DNA of 62,000 nucleotides from Diphasiastrum complanatum (taxonomy: Eukaryota > Streptophyta > Lycopodiopsida > Lycopodiales > Lycopodiaceae): the NCBI GenBank assembly GCA_029204225.1, contig CM055095.1, forward strand, positions 71,091,957 through 71,153,956, given 5' to 3'. Positions 1 to 13,800 of this stretch are shown here, in pieces (positions within the stretch are counted from its first letter, which is position 1; each line of letters opens with the position of its first letter). The position numbers and the translations under genes were made by a program. The notes under the pieces were generated by a model. That model saw only the letters and a list, made by a program, of their open reading frames with translations, had not been told where the DNA came from and ran no database searches.

Positions 1-2240
1 AAAAGACTTGCTATTTTGATCCAATTGATAAGAGATGTCCTCAACTTTTGGCTCCTAGAAATTTTTTAGCCTATCAATGCACATTTTGGCCTCATTCCAA
101 ACAAAGCTAGGTTACAAATAAGACTTATGAAAAAGCATCCTATGCTTTTTGGCACGTGTGACATCCCACAACATGGCCACATTACAATTTACAATTGGTA
201 AAATCAAACAAGTTTGTGTAAATTTAACACATGGGACTATGGACTGTGTATAGGATTGATTTTTGGAGAATCTTTACTAACCAACATTATATACTCCCTT
301 CAAGATTGTCATTGTTTGAGGTTGCCCTTTGGGTTCATTCACCTTGTCCTTTACATGCATTTAACTCACCTTTTAAGATAAATGTATTGGGCTTTGAATC
401 TCCTAACGTTGTTTGTTGGAAGAAATATGAAAACATGCATTTAATTAGAACAACAATATAGAGTCTTTCATGACCCATCTCATGAATTCTCTAAGATCAA
501 TCGAACATAGCTATGTGCCTTGACTTTTTGTGGCCAAGATCAAACATGAATTAAGATGTAAGCAATGTAGAGCATCATACAACAATTATATCCAAGTAAA
601 CATTCCCTCAATTTGTTATAGTCTTCTTGAATATTTAATGCTCAAAGTCTTGCACAAATTAGTTGAGTTGGATAAGAGTTAGAAATTTATTAGAGGACTA
701 AGATTGTACTCTCCATTCAAACAAAACATATTATAACCTTTAGTCCTATTTAATAATCAATACCAAGTTCCTCCACAAAGTATCTGAGGTGGAATTATGG
801 CCATGTAGGTGTTGCACTAATGCACATTTGGAGCCGTGTGCTCCTTAGTTTACAAGGGCTCAAAACTAACTACTCTTGTAAAAAGAGTAGTAACTGTTGC
901 TTCTTTATGTTCGTTTTTCAATTATTTAAATGGGCGTACATGTGTATGGCAAAGCTTCTCATGAATTTATGATCAGAACACTTAAAGACAACTTAACTTG
1001 GCCAAAGTTACTTCAAGTACTAATCTAAATGTAGTTCAAAGACGGACCCAAGAACTTGTGTAGATCTTTCTTAATCCACATTCTCAAAGCAACAATTTGA
1101 CATTTGATAAAGTTATGAACCGACTTTCAAAACAATTATATTTTATGAGATTTATGATAACACCACTTAAAGACAACTTAATTTGGTCAAGTACCAATCT
1201 AAATGTAGTTCAAAGATGGACCCAAGAACTTGTGTAGATCTTTCTTAATCCACATTCTCAAAGCAACAATATGACATTTGAAGTTATGAACCAACTTTCA
1301 AAACATTTCTAGTTTATGGTTCTCTACCAGTAAGGTGCTCTTTTGAGCAACATTTAACCATATATTTATATGTCTAAAGGTTTGGATATACAAAATGTTT
1401 TTTTTTCTCTCTCTTGAAAAGCTAACCATAATTAAAGATTTTATACAAAGTACAAGGTAAACGAGCAAAAGGCTTAGAGATAAAAGAGTTTCTCTACCTC
1501 CTTTGATTTATGCTTATGTGTTTACCATGAGAACACACATAATCCCAGGCCATAAATATGTCCCCCTCACTTGCTATTATATATGGCTAGAAATGGAAAT
1601 ATGCAACTATGGAATAAGTTCCTTGTATGTTTTTGCACATAATGTGGGTTGACATACATGTGAACTATTATTCCCCATAGTTCTCAAACCCTCTTGTTGC
1701 TACTTTATACATACAAAGCAATGGGGTAGTTTGGATGGAAGTGGGAATAGTTTTGTTTTTTTTAGCTCGTTGATTTAAATAGGTCCACGTGCCCTTCAAT
1801 CCTTTCAGATAAGTGTGAATTCGCCCCACTGTGGCATCTGAGGTGGCACATTTTGGCCACCACATAGTCATCATGCAATTTAAAGGGAACTTCGTCTCTT
1901 GTGGGCCACTACTTTCTTGGAGCCTATCTAGCATTTTCCCTTGAAAGTCATCACCAGTTTATCCATCTCTCAAGTTCCTTGTTGCCTGCATGTGGAGAGA
2001 GAATGCCACATTCATCATTTTCTAGCTGAACTTATGAGAAATGTAGATCTGGATTTCCACATCTAGGAACATCCTACCTCCCGAATTTAAAAAAATATGT
2101 TTTCCAAATGTGGTGCACATTGAGGAACTCACTTAATTAGAACATCCCATAAATGCAAGCTATTTGAAAATGCATGTGTTTGTTTCACAAGGCTTGCACT
2201 TCCAAAACTAGAGGCCCATCTTGGGGGTGCATCCATGATG
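1..2240. other. Upstream intergenic DNA, no gene recognised
   Basis: AT-rich sequence upstream of the LON2 gene. Open frames here are short and resemble no family I know. The only clear structure is a diverged tandem duplication at 966-1302, listed separately. No exon with splice-site support and no transposon domain was seen. Confidence 0.6.
966..1302. repeat. Diverged tandem duplication, period about 185 bp
   Basis: Two copies (about 966-1130 and 1151-1302) share long blocks including AATGTAGTTCAAAGA and CTTGTGTAGATCTTTCTTAA, with a few substitutions and small indels. Non-coding; probably a local duplication in intergenic DNA. Confidence 0.85.
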
Positions 2241-2241
2241 T

Positions 2242-2276
<35 letters not shown>

Positions 2277-2300
2277 CGAGAGCGAGCAAGCGAGAGAGAG
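2242..2300. repeat. Imperfect (GA)n microsatellite
   Basis: Run of GA repeats with GC interruptions (gcgaga). It gives spurious Leu-Ser or Arg-Glu open frames that are not genes. Confidence 0.95.
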
Positions 2301-2356
2301 CATGGAATAAATATTCTTGTTAAAGTAGACTTTGGCCACATAATTTACCCAAGCAT

Positions 2357-2471
2357 GGACACATAATTGAGCCTAGGTCAGTAAGTCTCTAGTCCAAATA
2401 TGCCATGCCACACCACCACATCACAAGACACATGTTAATATAAAAGCCTTCACTTTGCAGAGGTGTATGTA

Positions 2472-2509
<38 letters not shown>

Positions 2510-2566
2510 GAGTGGCACGGCCTATTTGGACTAGGGCCTTACCGACCTAGGCTCAATTATGTGTCC
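2357..2566. repeat. 44-bp inverted repeat enclosing microsatellites
   Basis: Arms at 2357-2400 and 2523-2566 are reverse complements with only a few mismatches (core GGACACATAATTGAGCCTAG against CTAGGCTCAATTATGTGTCC). The 122-bp loop contains (CT)n and (TA)n at about 2472-2509. It could be the end structure of a decayed foldback/MITE-like element; no target duplication was identified. Confidence 0.85.
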
Positions 2567-2570
2567 ATGG

Positions 2571-2572
<2 letters not shown>

Positions 2573-2609
<37 letters not shown>
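2573..2609. repeat. (GA)n microsatellite
   Basis: Uninterrupted GA run directly after the right arm of the inverted repeat. Confidence 0.95.
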
Positions 2610-2611
<2 letters not shown>

Positions 2612-2690
2612 TTTTATGAATGTCAAATAAGCCTTTGGCCTATTGGGTTGTGTGGAGAATTTTATGAATGTCAAATAAGGCTTTGGCCAC
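2612..2690. repeat. Short direct repeat, period 48 bp
   Basis: The motif TTTTATGAATGTCAAATAAG with following CTTTGGCC occurs at 2612 and again at 2660 with one change. It is a tandem duplication in the LON2 upstream region. Confidence 0.85.
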
Positions 2691-2823
2691 TTGGGTAGTG
2701 ACGTCAAGAGAGCCTAAAGTGACTTGACATGAGCTTAGGTATGCATTGGGCAACGTTTTACCCAACTCAAGCAACCCCCTCCCCACATCACACCCACACA
2801 CACTTAGCCACATCTATCTACTC

Positions 2824-2862
2824 ACACACACACACACACACACTCTCTCTCTCTCTCTCTAT
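2824..2862. repeat. Compound (CA)n(CT)n microsatellite
   Basis: CA repeats run directly into CT repeats, about 500 bp upstream of the LON2 start codon. Confidence 0.9.
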
Positions 2863-2989
2863 CTCAATCCTTGACTTACACTTCCTTCCTCCTCAACAAT
2901 GATCTGCTTTGTGAACCCACCTCTAAATAGCCATCCGTCCATACCCACAAAGCAACAAATGCTCGAGGCATGTAAATATCGAAGATATC

Positions 2990-3110
2990 GACGCCCAAAT
3001 ATTTAATAAAGAATATCCTTCGAACTTGGTACAGAACTAAATATCAAGCCCTCTCTCTATTTTTCTACTCACTCTTCTTCTTCTTCTTCTCCTCCTTCGA
3101 TTCTATTGTG
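2990..3110 (+). promoter_or_regulatory. Putative LON2 core promoter and CT-rich leader
   Basis: An AT-rich, TATA-like stretch (AAATATTTAATAAAG at about 2998-3012) is followed by a pyrimidine-rich tract with (CTT)n at about 3071-3098. Such tracts are common near plant transcription starts and in plant 5' leaders. Placement is inference from composition and position; no transcript start can be read from sequence. Confidence 0.35.
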
Positions 3111-3111
3111 G

Positions 3112-3180
3112 ATGAAGATCTTCCCTCGCGACACTCGCACCTTAGAAAATTATGATGTTATCTATAACCGATCAGCTTAG
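3112..3180 (+). CDS. Putative upstream ORF 1 (22 codons) in LON2 leader
   Basis: ATG at 3112 opens a 22-codon frame ending TAG at 3178-3180, 178 bp upstream of the LON2 ATG. It lies just 3' of the CT-rich tract, so it would be in the mRNA leader if transcription starts there. Translation is not shown; the peptide has no recognised similarity. Confidence 0.3.
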   Translation: MKIFPRDTRTLENYDVIYNRSA

Positions 3181-3184
3181 ATCC

Positions 3185-3223
3185 ATGGCTGCCATCCCTG
3201 TGCCCATGCATCTATTGCCTTGA
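3185..3223 (+). CDS. Putative upstream ORF 2 (12 codons) in LON2 leader
   Basis: ATG at 3185 in a favourable context (ccATGGc) opens a 12-codon frame (MAAIPVPMHLLP) ending TGA at 3221-3223. It starts 4 nt after uORF 1 ends. If in the leader, it could reduce ribosome access to the LON2 start at 3359. Inference only. Confidence 0.3.
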   Translation: MAAIPVPMHLLP

Positions 3224-3358
3224 TTTCTGATTTGCTGTTTTGCGGTATTGCGCAAAGCTTTGTGTTGTGATTGCTGCTGCTTGTGCATAGGAATCTGGGA
3301 ATTAGTGGGGTTGGAGAGGTTGCGAGTGTAAGAAGGGAAGGCGGGTGGTTTTGCATTG

Positions 3359-3465
3359 ATGGCAGACACAGGGGAGCTGCCGGCTCGGCTGGCCATCATG
3401 CCGTTCCGGAATAGGGTGCTTCTTCCGGGTGCTATAGTTCGCATACGATGTACATCTCCAACCAG
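3359..3465 (+). CDS. LON2: LON2 exon 1 (aa 1-36)
   Basis: Encodes [20 protein letters not shown] and the start of the Lon N-terminal domain, ending in a split codon before GTACGT. First ATG after an in-frame stop at 3329-3331. The PFRN-VLLPGA pattern is typical of plant LON2. Confidence 0.93.
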
Positions 3466-6400
3466 GTACGTGCAAATTCACATTCAGCCCTTCAATATGT
3501 TTGATGGAGTTGTATCTTCAGTTTAGGTGCTTTTCTCAACTGCAAGCTTCCTAGACATTTGATTTGTTTCTCATTTCATTTGAGTTTCATATGCATGCAA
3601 GCAGATGTCATGCATTTGAAGTGGAACGAATATTGATGAGGCCGTAGAAGTGAAATTCGAAGAAATTTCAGGTCACAGAGGAAGTTTAGATACCAAATTT
3701 GACGACAAAAGAAAGAAATTGTAGGAGATTTTGGAAATGTGTTGAAGCCAATAGTTTCGGATACAGAATCCAAGCAGTATAATCGATCACTCAAGATCAG
3801 CTAACTAGGAAGCGGATGCTTTCGGCAGATAGCATCTTGCTTACTTGTAAAGAAATTTTCAGTTTTTCTCGTGGCCACATTGCCGCAAGCCTCGTGATTT
3901 TCGGCAAAACGAAGCATTTTATGATGATACTTTTTAACCAAAATTTGTAATGCAAATATTTACTACTTTATTCGCCTGGACTGCCGGTTATTTTAGATAC
4001 AGGTGCTGTTCACAAGCTGAAATGCCATTTGTGAATCGTTTTACACGAGATCCCTCTCTCCGAATCTTTCCTACTGACAGTTGCAACAGTTAGGAAATGA
4101 ATCTCTGACTTCTTCACAAAAAGCCAGTCAAACTGATTCGAGCCATGCTAGATGGTGTTAAGATTTGATATGCTTAAGTAATAACATTGGTTGAGAACTT
4201 GAGATCAAAAAGAAAATTGACAATCACCAGGGGTAAGGTTTTTTCCAAACTCATTTGCACATTTTGGTAGATAAGAAGTTGTATTTTACTAAAATCCAGC
4301 TGAACCGCAGTTGACTGTCACTGGGCCCATGTCAAATTCTATATCATGTGGCACATTTCGTGGATTGTTTACAATCTTGTGTTTTGACATCTAAAAAAAG
4401 TCATAAAGATATACGAATGAGGCAAGCGCTACCTAGTGCAAACAATTCAAGACAACATCAACATTCTATATCACCTTGGTTAACTGATGTTTCTTATCTT
4501 TTTGGGCATGGGATTAGACTGTTACGAAATTTAAGGTAGCTGAACCTCATTACATATTTGGCTTCAAGAGTAGAATGGAATTTCAAATAAGAAGATGGTG
4601 CAAAATGAACTGTATTTGAATATAGATGACAAAGAGACAATTTAATAGGCTTTAGCCCAGCTTTATGAGTTTTTAGATGCTCAAACCTATCATTGATTTT
4701 GTGCCTAGAACTTGGACAGGGCACTGATAGTTACTTGAGAGAAACATTCTTGATCCTTGACCATTTGAATGTAACTTTGGATCATGTGAAATACCTCATT
4801 CTAGAGATGTTCATGTATGGTTGCAAAGCGTGCTACGTCAACTTGACTGGCTTAGAACACAAAGCTACTAATACTAATTTTTCCGTCATTGTTAAGATGA
4901 TGATCAATATTAATGCCTATGGCCACCTAACAAAAGGATTGTTTTTCATCATACTTAAGCTTCTGATTTAGGCCAGCCAAATGACTACGTGTTGAAGCTT
5001 ACCTAGGTAGATCTAGCTTTAATTGGCTTTATTAAGCTAATGTTTAATTGGCATTTTTCCTACTATTGCCATCATATTGCCTAGACAGCTTGTCAAGTTT
5101 GAAATGGTCATAGAACTTGTAATCCATGAATAAAAAGCAGACATTTATCTAATGGAATAGTGGCAACTTCTATGATTATACTTGTGCTGGCTGAGCTGGA
5201 GAGATAGAGTGTTTCACGTTACTAGGCTGCAAAAGGAAGCCTGTATTGTGTAAGGCATCATACAATTTTTGACTTCTTGTGGGAAAACAATGTCACTTTA
5301 AACCTTTCATTGCATATATGATTTGGTGAACTTTGAATTTTCTAGTGTGTTAGGGGCTGTGGGGTTTTATATGTTTGACAGTTTACAGTTTCGTGAAATT
5401 ATTCTTGATCTGAACATGTTTGGTTCCCATGCAACATGCACTTTCACAAAGGGTTATTCGAGATGATCATATTGTACGTGATGAAGTTTGTGCTGTTGCA
5501 TGGCTTTTTCTTTTGGGGATTATGTTTTTCTACCATAAGGTTCCTTTTGTAGCTTTTTTTTTGGATTTCTTAAAAGAAATTTGAAGCAAGGTTAAAAGCA
5601 AATTTTTCTTGGTCCTCAATGCAAAGACAAGCTGGCTTGCTTTCCTGAAGTAGTTGGGTTGATCTTTAGAAGCAATTTCTCGCAGTTGTGTCTATTGATT
5701 TTCATTTGTTTGATGATATTATTATAAGGGTTGAGTCTTACCTTTGCCTTTAGAGAAGTGAAAATAAGCATGTCATTTTCTGTATAATGTTTTGGCTTTT
5801 TATGCTTTTGCTGTACCTAGTCTTGCGTATTGATTACGTGCTTAGTGATTTGTAGCCTATGCTCCATTTCTTGCATAGCACTCTTCTTGTTCATATTCCT
5901 GCTCCTAAGTTCATAAGTTCTTAAGGTACCTATGGAATGTCAACCATTCTCTAGTCCTTAATCGCCCCCTACCCCTCCCCCCCACCTTGCAGCTCTCGAC
6001 CGCCCATTCCCAAGGAATGGTTCCCTATCCATTCCTACGGACAAACCTTAGGAATAAGGATCTGTGCTTTTTAGTTTTAAGCATTATTCTTTGTTGATCC
6101 TCTCATGAAGCAAGGAGTTGTTCATATGCTTGCTTGCAGTGTGAGATTAGTGGAGCAAGAGTTGTGGCAAAAGGAAGAAAAAGGGTTGATTGGAATTTTG
6201 CCAGTTCGAGATTCGCAAGCTGCAGATGCACCAATAAGATCGAGTTCATCGGATCCTTCTCAAGGTAGAATTCAAAGGCTCGACTCCTTTGATTCCTTGC
6301 TAAAAGTGTAGAACAAACAAAAGAATATTGCGCAAGACTTTGAAATGGAAAAACATATATTACTTTTGTGAAATATTTTTTTCCCTTATACTACTTACTA

Positions 6401-9400
6401 CTTGTTCAGCAGGAAAACCAGCAGAGACTTGTGGTATCGTTGTGCACAATACATATGTTTGGGTTTGAGATTAGGTTCTTGTAGGGTCCAAGCTCATCTT
6501 TACACAAACCAATTGCATCTAAAAGGTCTTAATGGATACGTTGTCTATATATTCAAACAGACAGAGATGTCTATTTTGCTAACATGTACTAATATTGGTG
6601 ATATTCTAAAGCTTATTATCAGCTAAGATCTGACACCTTTGATTTTGCTCAAGGTCCATCTACAATTTTGGGGGAGAGAGATGCCAAAGGAGGTGCAACA
6701 TCTTTGCCAGATTATCAACAACCCCTCGGAAAGCAGCCTCAAGACATTATTCAATGGCATCCTAGGTATTGAAAACTTCTAATTGCTAGATTCGGTTGTC
6801 TTTTTTGTTTCATGATAACATCGCCATTCTTGATGTTTTTTGTCACGTTGAGTTCGTAGTTTTGATGGCTAAAATTATAGGGAAGACTAATGGTGCATCT
6901 TCTTATATCGTTTCACAAACCTATTAGTCAACAATTTATATAATGTCCAAATTAAAAGTTATTGATTCTTGGGGTTGGAGGAAAGTATTAAGTAATAATC
7001 ATTTTCCCTGAAAAAGGAAAATTGCTCTAAGATAGGGCAGCAATCCAGCTTAGGCCTTCATGGTAGTGAATAATGAACCCTTAAAACTACATGTAATTAG
7101 GGCAAGTACCATTATGCAATGGGTTAGATTAAGAACATATAACATTATATCTTTTGTTGTCAAAAAATAAACTAAAAGCCCTGTGCATTGTACTAAAAAA
7201 TTTGTCAAAAACAAATGGATAAATTGGACATGTAGAAACGTCTTACACTGTGATTGAATTGTCCCAACAAGAGCTCCGATGTGTTCCTGTAGCGGTTGCT
7301 TGAGAAAATACATCAATGGAATTTTATGTAACCTCATAAGTAGGTTGACCATCCCGCTGATCCAAGGGATGAATCTGGCCATGCGCCACCTGTACTCTAA
7401 CTATATTTGAAAGATAAGAATTGGGCAGAAAGTAACTTTGGATCAACTGACATCTCCAAATGACAGGCCCAATTGGGCCCTATGATAGCATACACGAGAG
7501 TCATGTGAAAAATATTACATGCTGGTGTGGAAACAAGTAACTGGTGTTGAAGTGTAACGAGGCTTGGCTTCTAAAGGATGTGGTAAGGCCTATTGTACCA
7601 TGGACGTACACTCTCTATCTGAAACTGACCTTGAAACAAGCCCGCCAAGTGAGTCAAAGAGAAGCCCCAGCCCACTCATGACACTCTATAAACAATGGTA
7701 TTTATCCATCGAGTTTTAACTGCTATTGTACATGATGCAAGAGATCTTAGGCTCGAATAATGAGGTCACGAGCATAAGAAAGAAGTTTAGCAATAGGGAT
7801 AGGTTTATTATTTGGAAGTACTAAATTACCTGGGAGAACAAGAGAATTGACAGTATTCTAAAATAAATGTGGACAGGTTAGTGTGATCATTTATAGAACA
7901 ATCATAAAAATACTTTGCAAACAAAGATGTTGATCTCAATCTTTACAATTAGGAGAAGCAATCTGCCACAAACGATTCTATAAAATTTGGTTAAGCACCT
8001 CATTGTGACCATCTGCCTCTTAGTGGTAAGCTTTATTTATCAATACCTGAATGTGCAGAATCTGCATCAAGTATGTGTAGACATCAGAATGGAACTGGCC
8101 ACCTGGTGCACGTTTGTGAGACAATTGGGCAAATCCATTCAATCTGAAAGTTCTGAAAGCTTATATGGAATGAAATGAGCTTCTGTAGAAAAACTTTCGA
8201 CAATGACCATGCGAGCACAAATTGAAGTTAATGAGCAAAAAGAAGCTATTATTGAATAGGTAAAGAAATTGAAGTGCGCACCTTTATGACAAGATGACCA
8301 TCACTGTGTGTCACCTGAATGAAGTTGGTGAGTAATAGTAGATGGATGCTACGATGCCCAAATATGTTGAAAATCAGGAAAGTGCCTGGATGAAGATCAA
8401 ACTATTGGGGTGTAGCTGTAGATAGTGCAAAGGCATATAGGTAACATCTAATACATAACTTTTGCCAGGATGATACTTTGGTTAAAATTCAAAGTTGTGC
8501 AATTACTCATCTAGACTGCTAGTTGAGACTTCTTAACTCAGATCCTTTTGATTACACAAGTAGCACAAGGATTATGGATCTAGAAAAAGGTCAAAAGGTA
8601 CATGTTACCAGTAAACTTTATTATTATTGATAAAACTGCATTCTCCATTTTTATCTTCAGTTATGGTTTTTGTAGTCTCACACTTCAACAATACACACTC
8701 CAGTGTTTAATTTCCACGGCTATTCTATGTTTCATCTTTTTTCAATAGTTGATGATGAGGAATCTTATGCTAGTTTCCGTTTGGAAGTTGATCCCCCTTA
8801 TACAAATTTACTTTTGTCTCCTTCTATATCATTCTTTGGTATCATTTCCACATTTATTTTTTTCTCTTTGATGTTATAATTATCTACAGACTATTACTAT
8901 GGTAGATAACAAAATCCTTATATCACCATTTCCTTTGTTGCACCTTTTGTTGTTCTATCATTCTTTGTTGCAGTTATTGTAGTACTTTCAAAAGTCACGA
9001 ACAAGTTCTACATGATAGTTCTATTTTTAACTGGCCCCTTATTCATGATTTCGGTTACTATGAATCCTTTTGGAGTTTTATCCAGGGGTCACAACTTCAT
9101 TGGGCATTATTGTGCATATTGAGCCATTTACAAGTTGCTTCTACATCACAGGGGTGATCTTTATTTTTTTACATCACGTTTGGCTCTATTTATATATTAT
9201 GAATCATCTAATTGCTATTACTTTTTGGCATTCATGTTCTAGATCAGATACTTTATCTTGATGGCTACTAGCAAATCAAGGTTCCGCTTACACAATCCTC
9301 TCAATTCGTGGTTCAATCCTCTTAGAGTTCCTATGCACACACACGTTTGGGAACTTGAACCTAACTTCCTCTTACACATGCATAGGAACGTACCTCTCCA

Positions 9401-10774
9401 GCATAATTTCCTTGAATGCCTTTCAAGTGCTGATCCTCGGTTTTATGTGAGTTCCCTTGCCGGTTAACTATATTTACGGAGGACAGAAAAAATATATATG
9501 CACATTGTTGAATGTGTATTAAGACTCTGTTAAATTCTTCTTAAATTCAGATGTCTGATTTAGGGATTTCAATCCTTGGATGAAGCATTTGGTCCTGTAC
9601 AGATTGTATACATCTATTGCATAGCCAGACTGGCAAAAGTCTACACTGTACAGAGTCTTTGCTTTGATGATATCATTCAGGGTCCTGTACTTTATCCATC
9701 TTCATTCTATCCATGTAAACTTTCGACTCCTGTTGTTGCTTTCAAGTTTGAATTTGAAGAGTTTGGATGGACGTCTTTCTTGCACTATGAAGACATTCAT
9801 TCAAAAAGGGTAGTTTGAAATTCCTGTCTAGTTAGAAGATTTTTTTTTTCTGTAAACTTTACCATAACTCATGTCAAACCATGGACTGATTTCTTATCTT
9901 CAGTCAATGATGAATTATTACATCGATTCTTACCTAAGCTCTTTTTTATGCTCAGTGTATGTGTTGATTGCTCAACTTCCTACAGTTGATTGTGATGTTG
10001 TATTGTGCTCTTTAACAGATATTCAGCATGATTGCAAGCTATAAGCTTCTTTGTTCGATCATAAAGGATATCAACTTGTAACATGCTTTTAACTGGTTGC
10101 AACAAAGAGTTTCTAGTGTTTGTAGTAGTCAAGTTTGAACTTAGCACTCTAACTCTTGGTCTGTTTTTTGCAAAATTTGAAAGAGGTTGACGAAGCTTTT
10201 GCTGTTTCTAACTGGCAACGTGTGTATTCAGGGGGGTAGCAGCTCGAGCATTGCATTTGTCACGAGGGATGGAGAAGCCCAGTGGAAGAGTCACGTATAC
10301 AGTAGTTCTGGAAGGCTGGTGCAGATTTAGTGTGCTGGATATGAATGCTAGGGGACCCTACAATATAGCACGTGTTGCTCAACTTGACATGACAAAAGCT
10401 GGTAGATTACAAACTCGAATCTTTTTTCTAAAAAAGGAGGTTCTTTCTCGCTTTTTGAAACTGCTTGTTTTGCTCTGTTTTCATGTTATTCAGATTCAAA
10501 CGGCCACATTAGAGACCTTCTAAGACAAGCTTTGAGACTTCAATGACTGTTGGAAGTTAAGAAGTTTTCCTTTCGTGGCATGGGTTTCAAGTAGACATAT
10601 GTGCAGCATTTTCGAAGGAGGTATTTTAGTAGGGTGTGATGCACTGTTAGCGTTGGTAAAAAATCCAATCTTTAAAAATGCATTTAAGCTATCGTATTTG
10701 CTTTTATGGTGTATATCTCCTTAGAAAACAGATGGCTCAAAAGTAAGTTGAGCATACAATGCACCAGCATCTTT

Positions 10775-10839
<65 letters not shown>

Positions 10840-13800
10840 TATTAATGTTTGTAAAATCCCTAAGGTATGTAAGATAAGCAGTACATATAAAGTGGGATAA
10901 ACAGCTGATGGAGCTCTAGTCATAGGCTCAAGTTCCCTTAAGCAACAATAAAATAAGAGGAAATGGACATCCATTATGAAAGCTGTCTATACAACTAACC
11001 GTGCTAATAATGCAGTACCATGGTACTTACTATATGTATGCTCAATGTCTTGATATCTCTGTCATTGGAGGGCATGAAAGTATGTCGAAATAGATCTGGT
11101 TGGTATGACTAGAGGTATAGTATGTCTGGAAGTAGGTCACTGGCTGAGTTGGAACCCTCTGACACTGCTCTATGTCTGAAAGGAATGTCGATGTCATCCT
11201 ATTAGTGTACATCCTCCTCTCCGGCCCAGCTCCTAGAGAAAAAAGAAGTGATCTATCTTAGTGGAGTAGGTGGCACGATTGAACTGTCTCGAAGATGGGA
11301 CATCTCTCTCAGCATTAGGGATGCACTTCTGATCCTCATACTCTATAAGGGAATGTAGTGTAACCGGATGATCGTTGAATAAACCGTAGTATCTGCCTAT
11401 GATTTCGTAGTAAAGTGTACATTGGAAAATGATATGCTCCTCAATCTCTGCTTGCCGTATAGAGCTTAAGTGACATATCCTATCCTCCTGTGGAAGCCCA
11501 TGGTATCTCCTTGTCTCTATATATAGATGGTCATAGGAAACTCTCATTTGTCCCATATTGTATTGCAGGCCATGGGATATGTCGTAATCCAGATAGGCGG
11601 CACGTGTAAGGACACCATATGATGTCATTCGTAAGAAATGTGATCTATACAGCTCCAATTTGAACCCAATGGATCCTGCCCATAGCCTCTGAGAATAAGA
11701 TCTATGAAGAAGCTGCTTGATGGACAAGTTCTAGAAGATGAGAAATGGGTATACCAAAGGGCCAAAATATGAGTGGCTTGAGAAGACCATGACAATGAGT
11801 GACCATCTTGGTAGAATTTCAATGCTAAACTGGACACCGTTCACTCTTTAGCTTATTAGCTACAATCTAGGATGTAGGTCAGCACCCAAAACCTATACTC
11901 TCTCTCTCTCTCTCTCTATTGTACTTTCCTCTTTCAGTTATGCCAATCCGTGTGTTGTGGTTTTCTCCTTTCCTTATGCTGTTGACGGTGTTCATGCTAT
12001 TGATAATGTGATTATTTACATGATATTAGAGCTTCTATGATTTCAAGTGCCTGCACGGGCTCTGTACTGAGGTGAGAAAGTCCCGCAAAAGTTGAAAGTG
12101 ATAAGAAGTTGGAGTCTGTGGAAAAAACTTGTTTTTGGGCATTTTGCAAGTTGTAAAGCGCTAGAGAGTGCTGTGAAGAGCTCTATAGAGAGTTTAGTGG
12201 TAGGAGATAGTGTCTTACAGGTTTAGACACTGAGGAAAATGGAGAAGTATGGTGAAAGTTGCTTGTTTTGATAGTTGTTGAGCTTTGTCAGCTGTTAGAC
12301 TCTAGGTGAATACTATCCACTCATTTTATGACCAAAATCAGTGAGGCAAGAAGTTACGAATGAAGCCACATTTGATCTAGAGCTAAGCTATGAAAGCATC
12401 ACATAAGCAAGACTTAACCCTAGAAAGCATGAAAGAGAGAGATTAAGGAGACTAAAGAGAGAGATCAATATCATCAACTGAATAAAAGAATGCAATGTTG
12501 TCCTATATATACCCTACCAATGAACCCTAAAGTAGGAATTCAAAAATAGGAGGCAGAAGATTTGGAGGGAAAATAGTGCGCCCCCCCAATAGGAGGACCC
12601 GCTCCAAATCAATATGACCAAGTCCTAAAAATGTGACCAAATAGGGCCCAAGGCCAGCCATATAGTCTAAGTGTCAATAATGATTAAAAAAGGGCCCAAG
12701 GCTTGCTTATGCATAAAGTAAAGTAAGTGTAAATGGACGTGGCGAATGTAATGAGCCGAGTCCATAACTCTCCCCAACACAAAAATAAGACCCAATTGCC
12801 GAAAAGAAACTGGATCAAACCGCATCAAGCCCTGGTGGGTCAAAACTAGAGCAACATCTGATGTAGAGGAATCAAAAAGTGCAACAAGAGCACCAGCTTG
12901 ATCCACAAGTGATGGTGTATGATAAAAGACATCAATAGGCTCCCATGTGGCCTCCTCAACAGGACGACCATCCCACTAGACCAAAAACTGAATCTGCCGG
13001 TGGCGTTGACTATGGTGCAGATGAACTTGTAATATACAGCAGGTAAAAATGGAAACAACTATGGGGCCGTAGGAAACTCAACATCACAAGGAGCATCATC
13101 CTCAATAGCAGCACGTAAGAAACTGACATGGAATACATCACAGGCATGTGTGGAAGCAGGAAGCTGTAAGCGAGATGTAACTGGACCTTAGAAGCCCGTT
13201 CCGACCATTTTGGGTCGGAACGTTCCGTTCCGAACGTTCCTGGAGTTCCGGAACGTTCCTGGTTGGAACGAGTTTTTTTTTAATTAAAAAAAAGGGTAAA
13301 AACCTTGCTGGGTCTACACGGGACATGGGCAGCTATACGAGTTGGAGGTTCAGTACAACAGGTACAAGAGCCAGTTTGGAGCGTTCTCAAGGGAGTTGGC
13401 GAAGGAGAGAGATAGCCGACTTCATGCAGTCACATGGTGGGGTATTTTTGGGGACCTCACCCCGGTTTTGATGAGGCTTGCGCTACGTGTCCTCTTTCAG
13501 GTATTTACCATACTTTTTTTCTTGGTGTTCATTGTTGTCTTCTCTTCAGTCGTAGGTGGTGTTTTCGAAAAATGTACTTACTCGCTTGTATTGTGCATAT
13601 TGTTTCTAGGATTGCTCCGCATCGGCATGTGAGAGAAACTGGAGCACCTGGGTGCTTGTTCACACGAAAAAGCGCAACAGGCTATCAGTTGAGCAGTGCG
13701 AGAGGTTGGCAGGTTACTTTGTCGCATCGGGGGGGGGGGGGGGGGGGGTTCTCTTTCTATCTTGGAGGTGAACCCGGATCATTGTATCATGTTTCCTGAG

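Noticed and set aside
10684-10974. Open frames with (LS)n or (RE)n stretches across GA/CT microsatellites
   Set aside because: They are translations of dinucleotide repeats on both strands, not genes. The same applies at 2129-2341, 24478-24723, 45439-45690 and 59784-60005.
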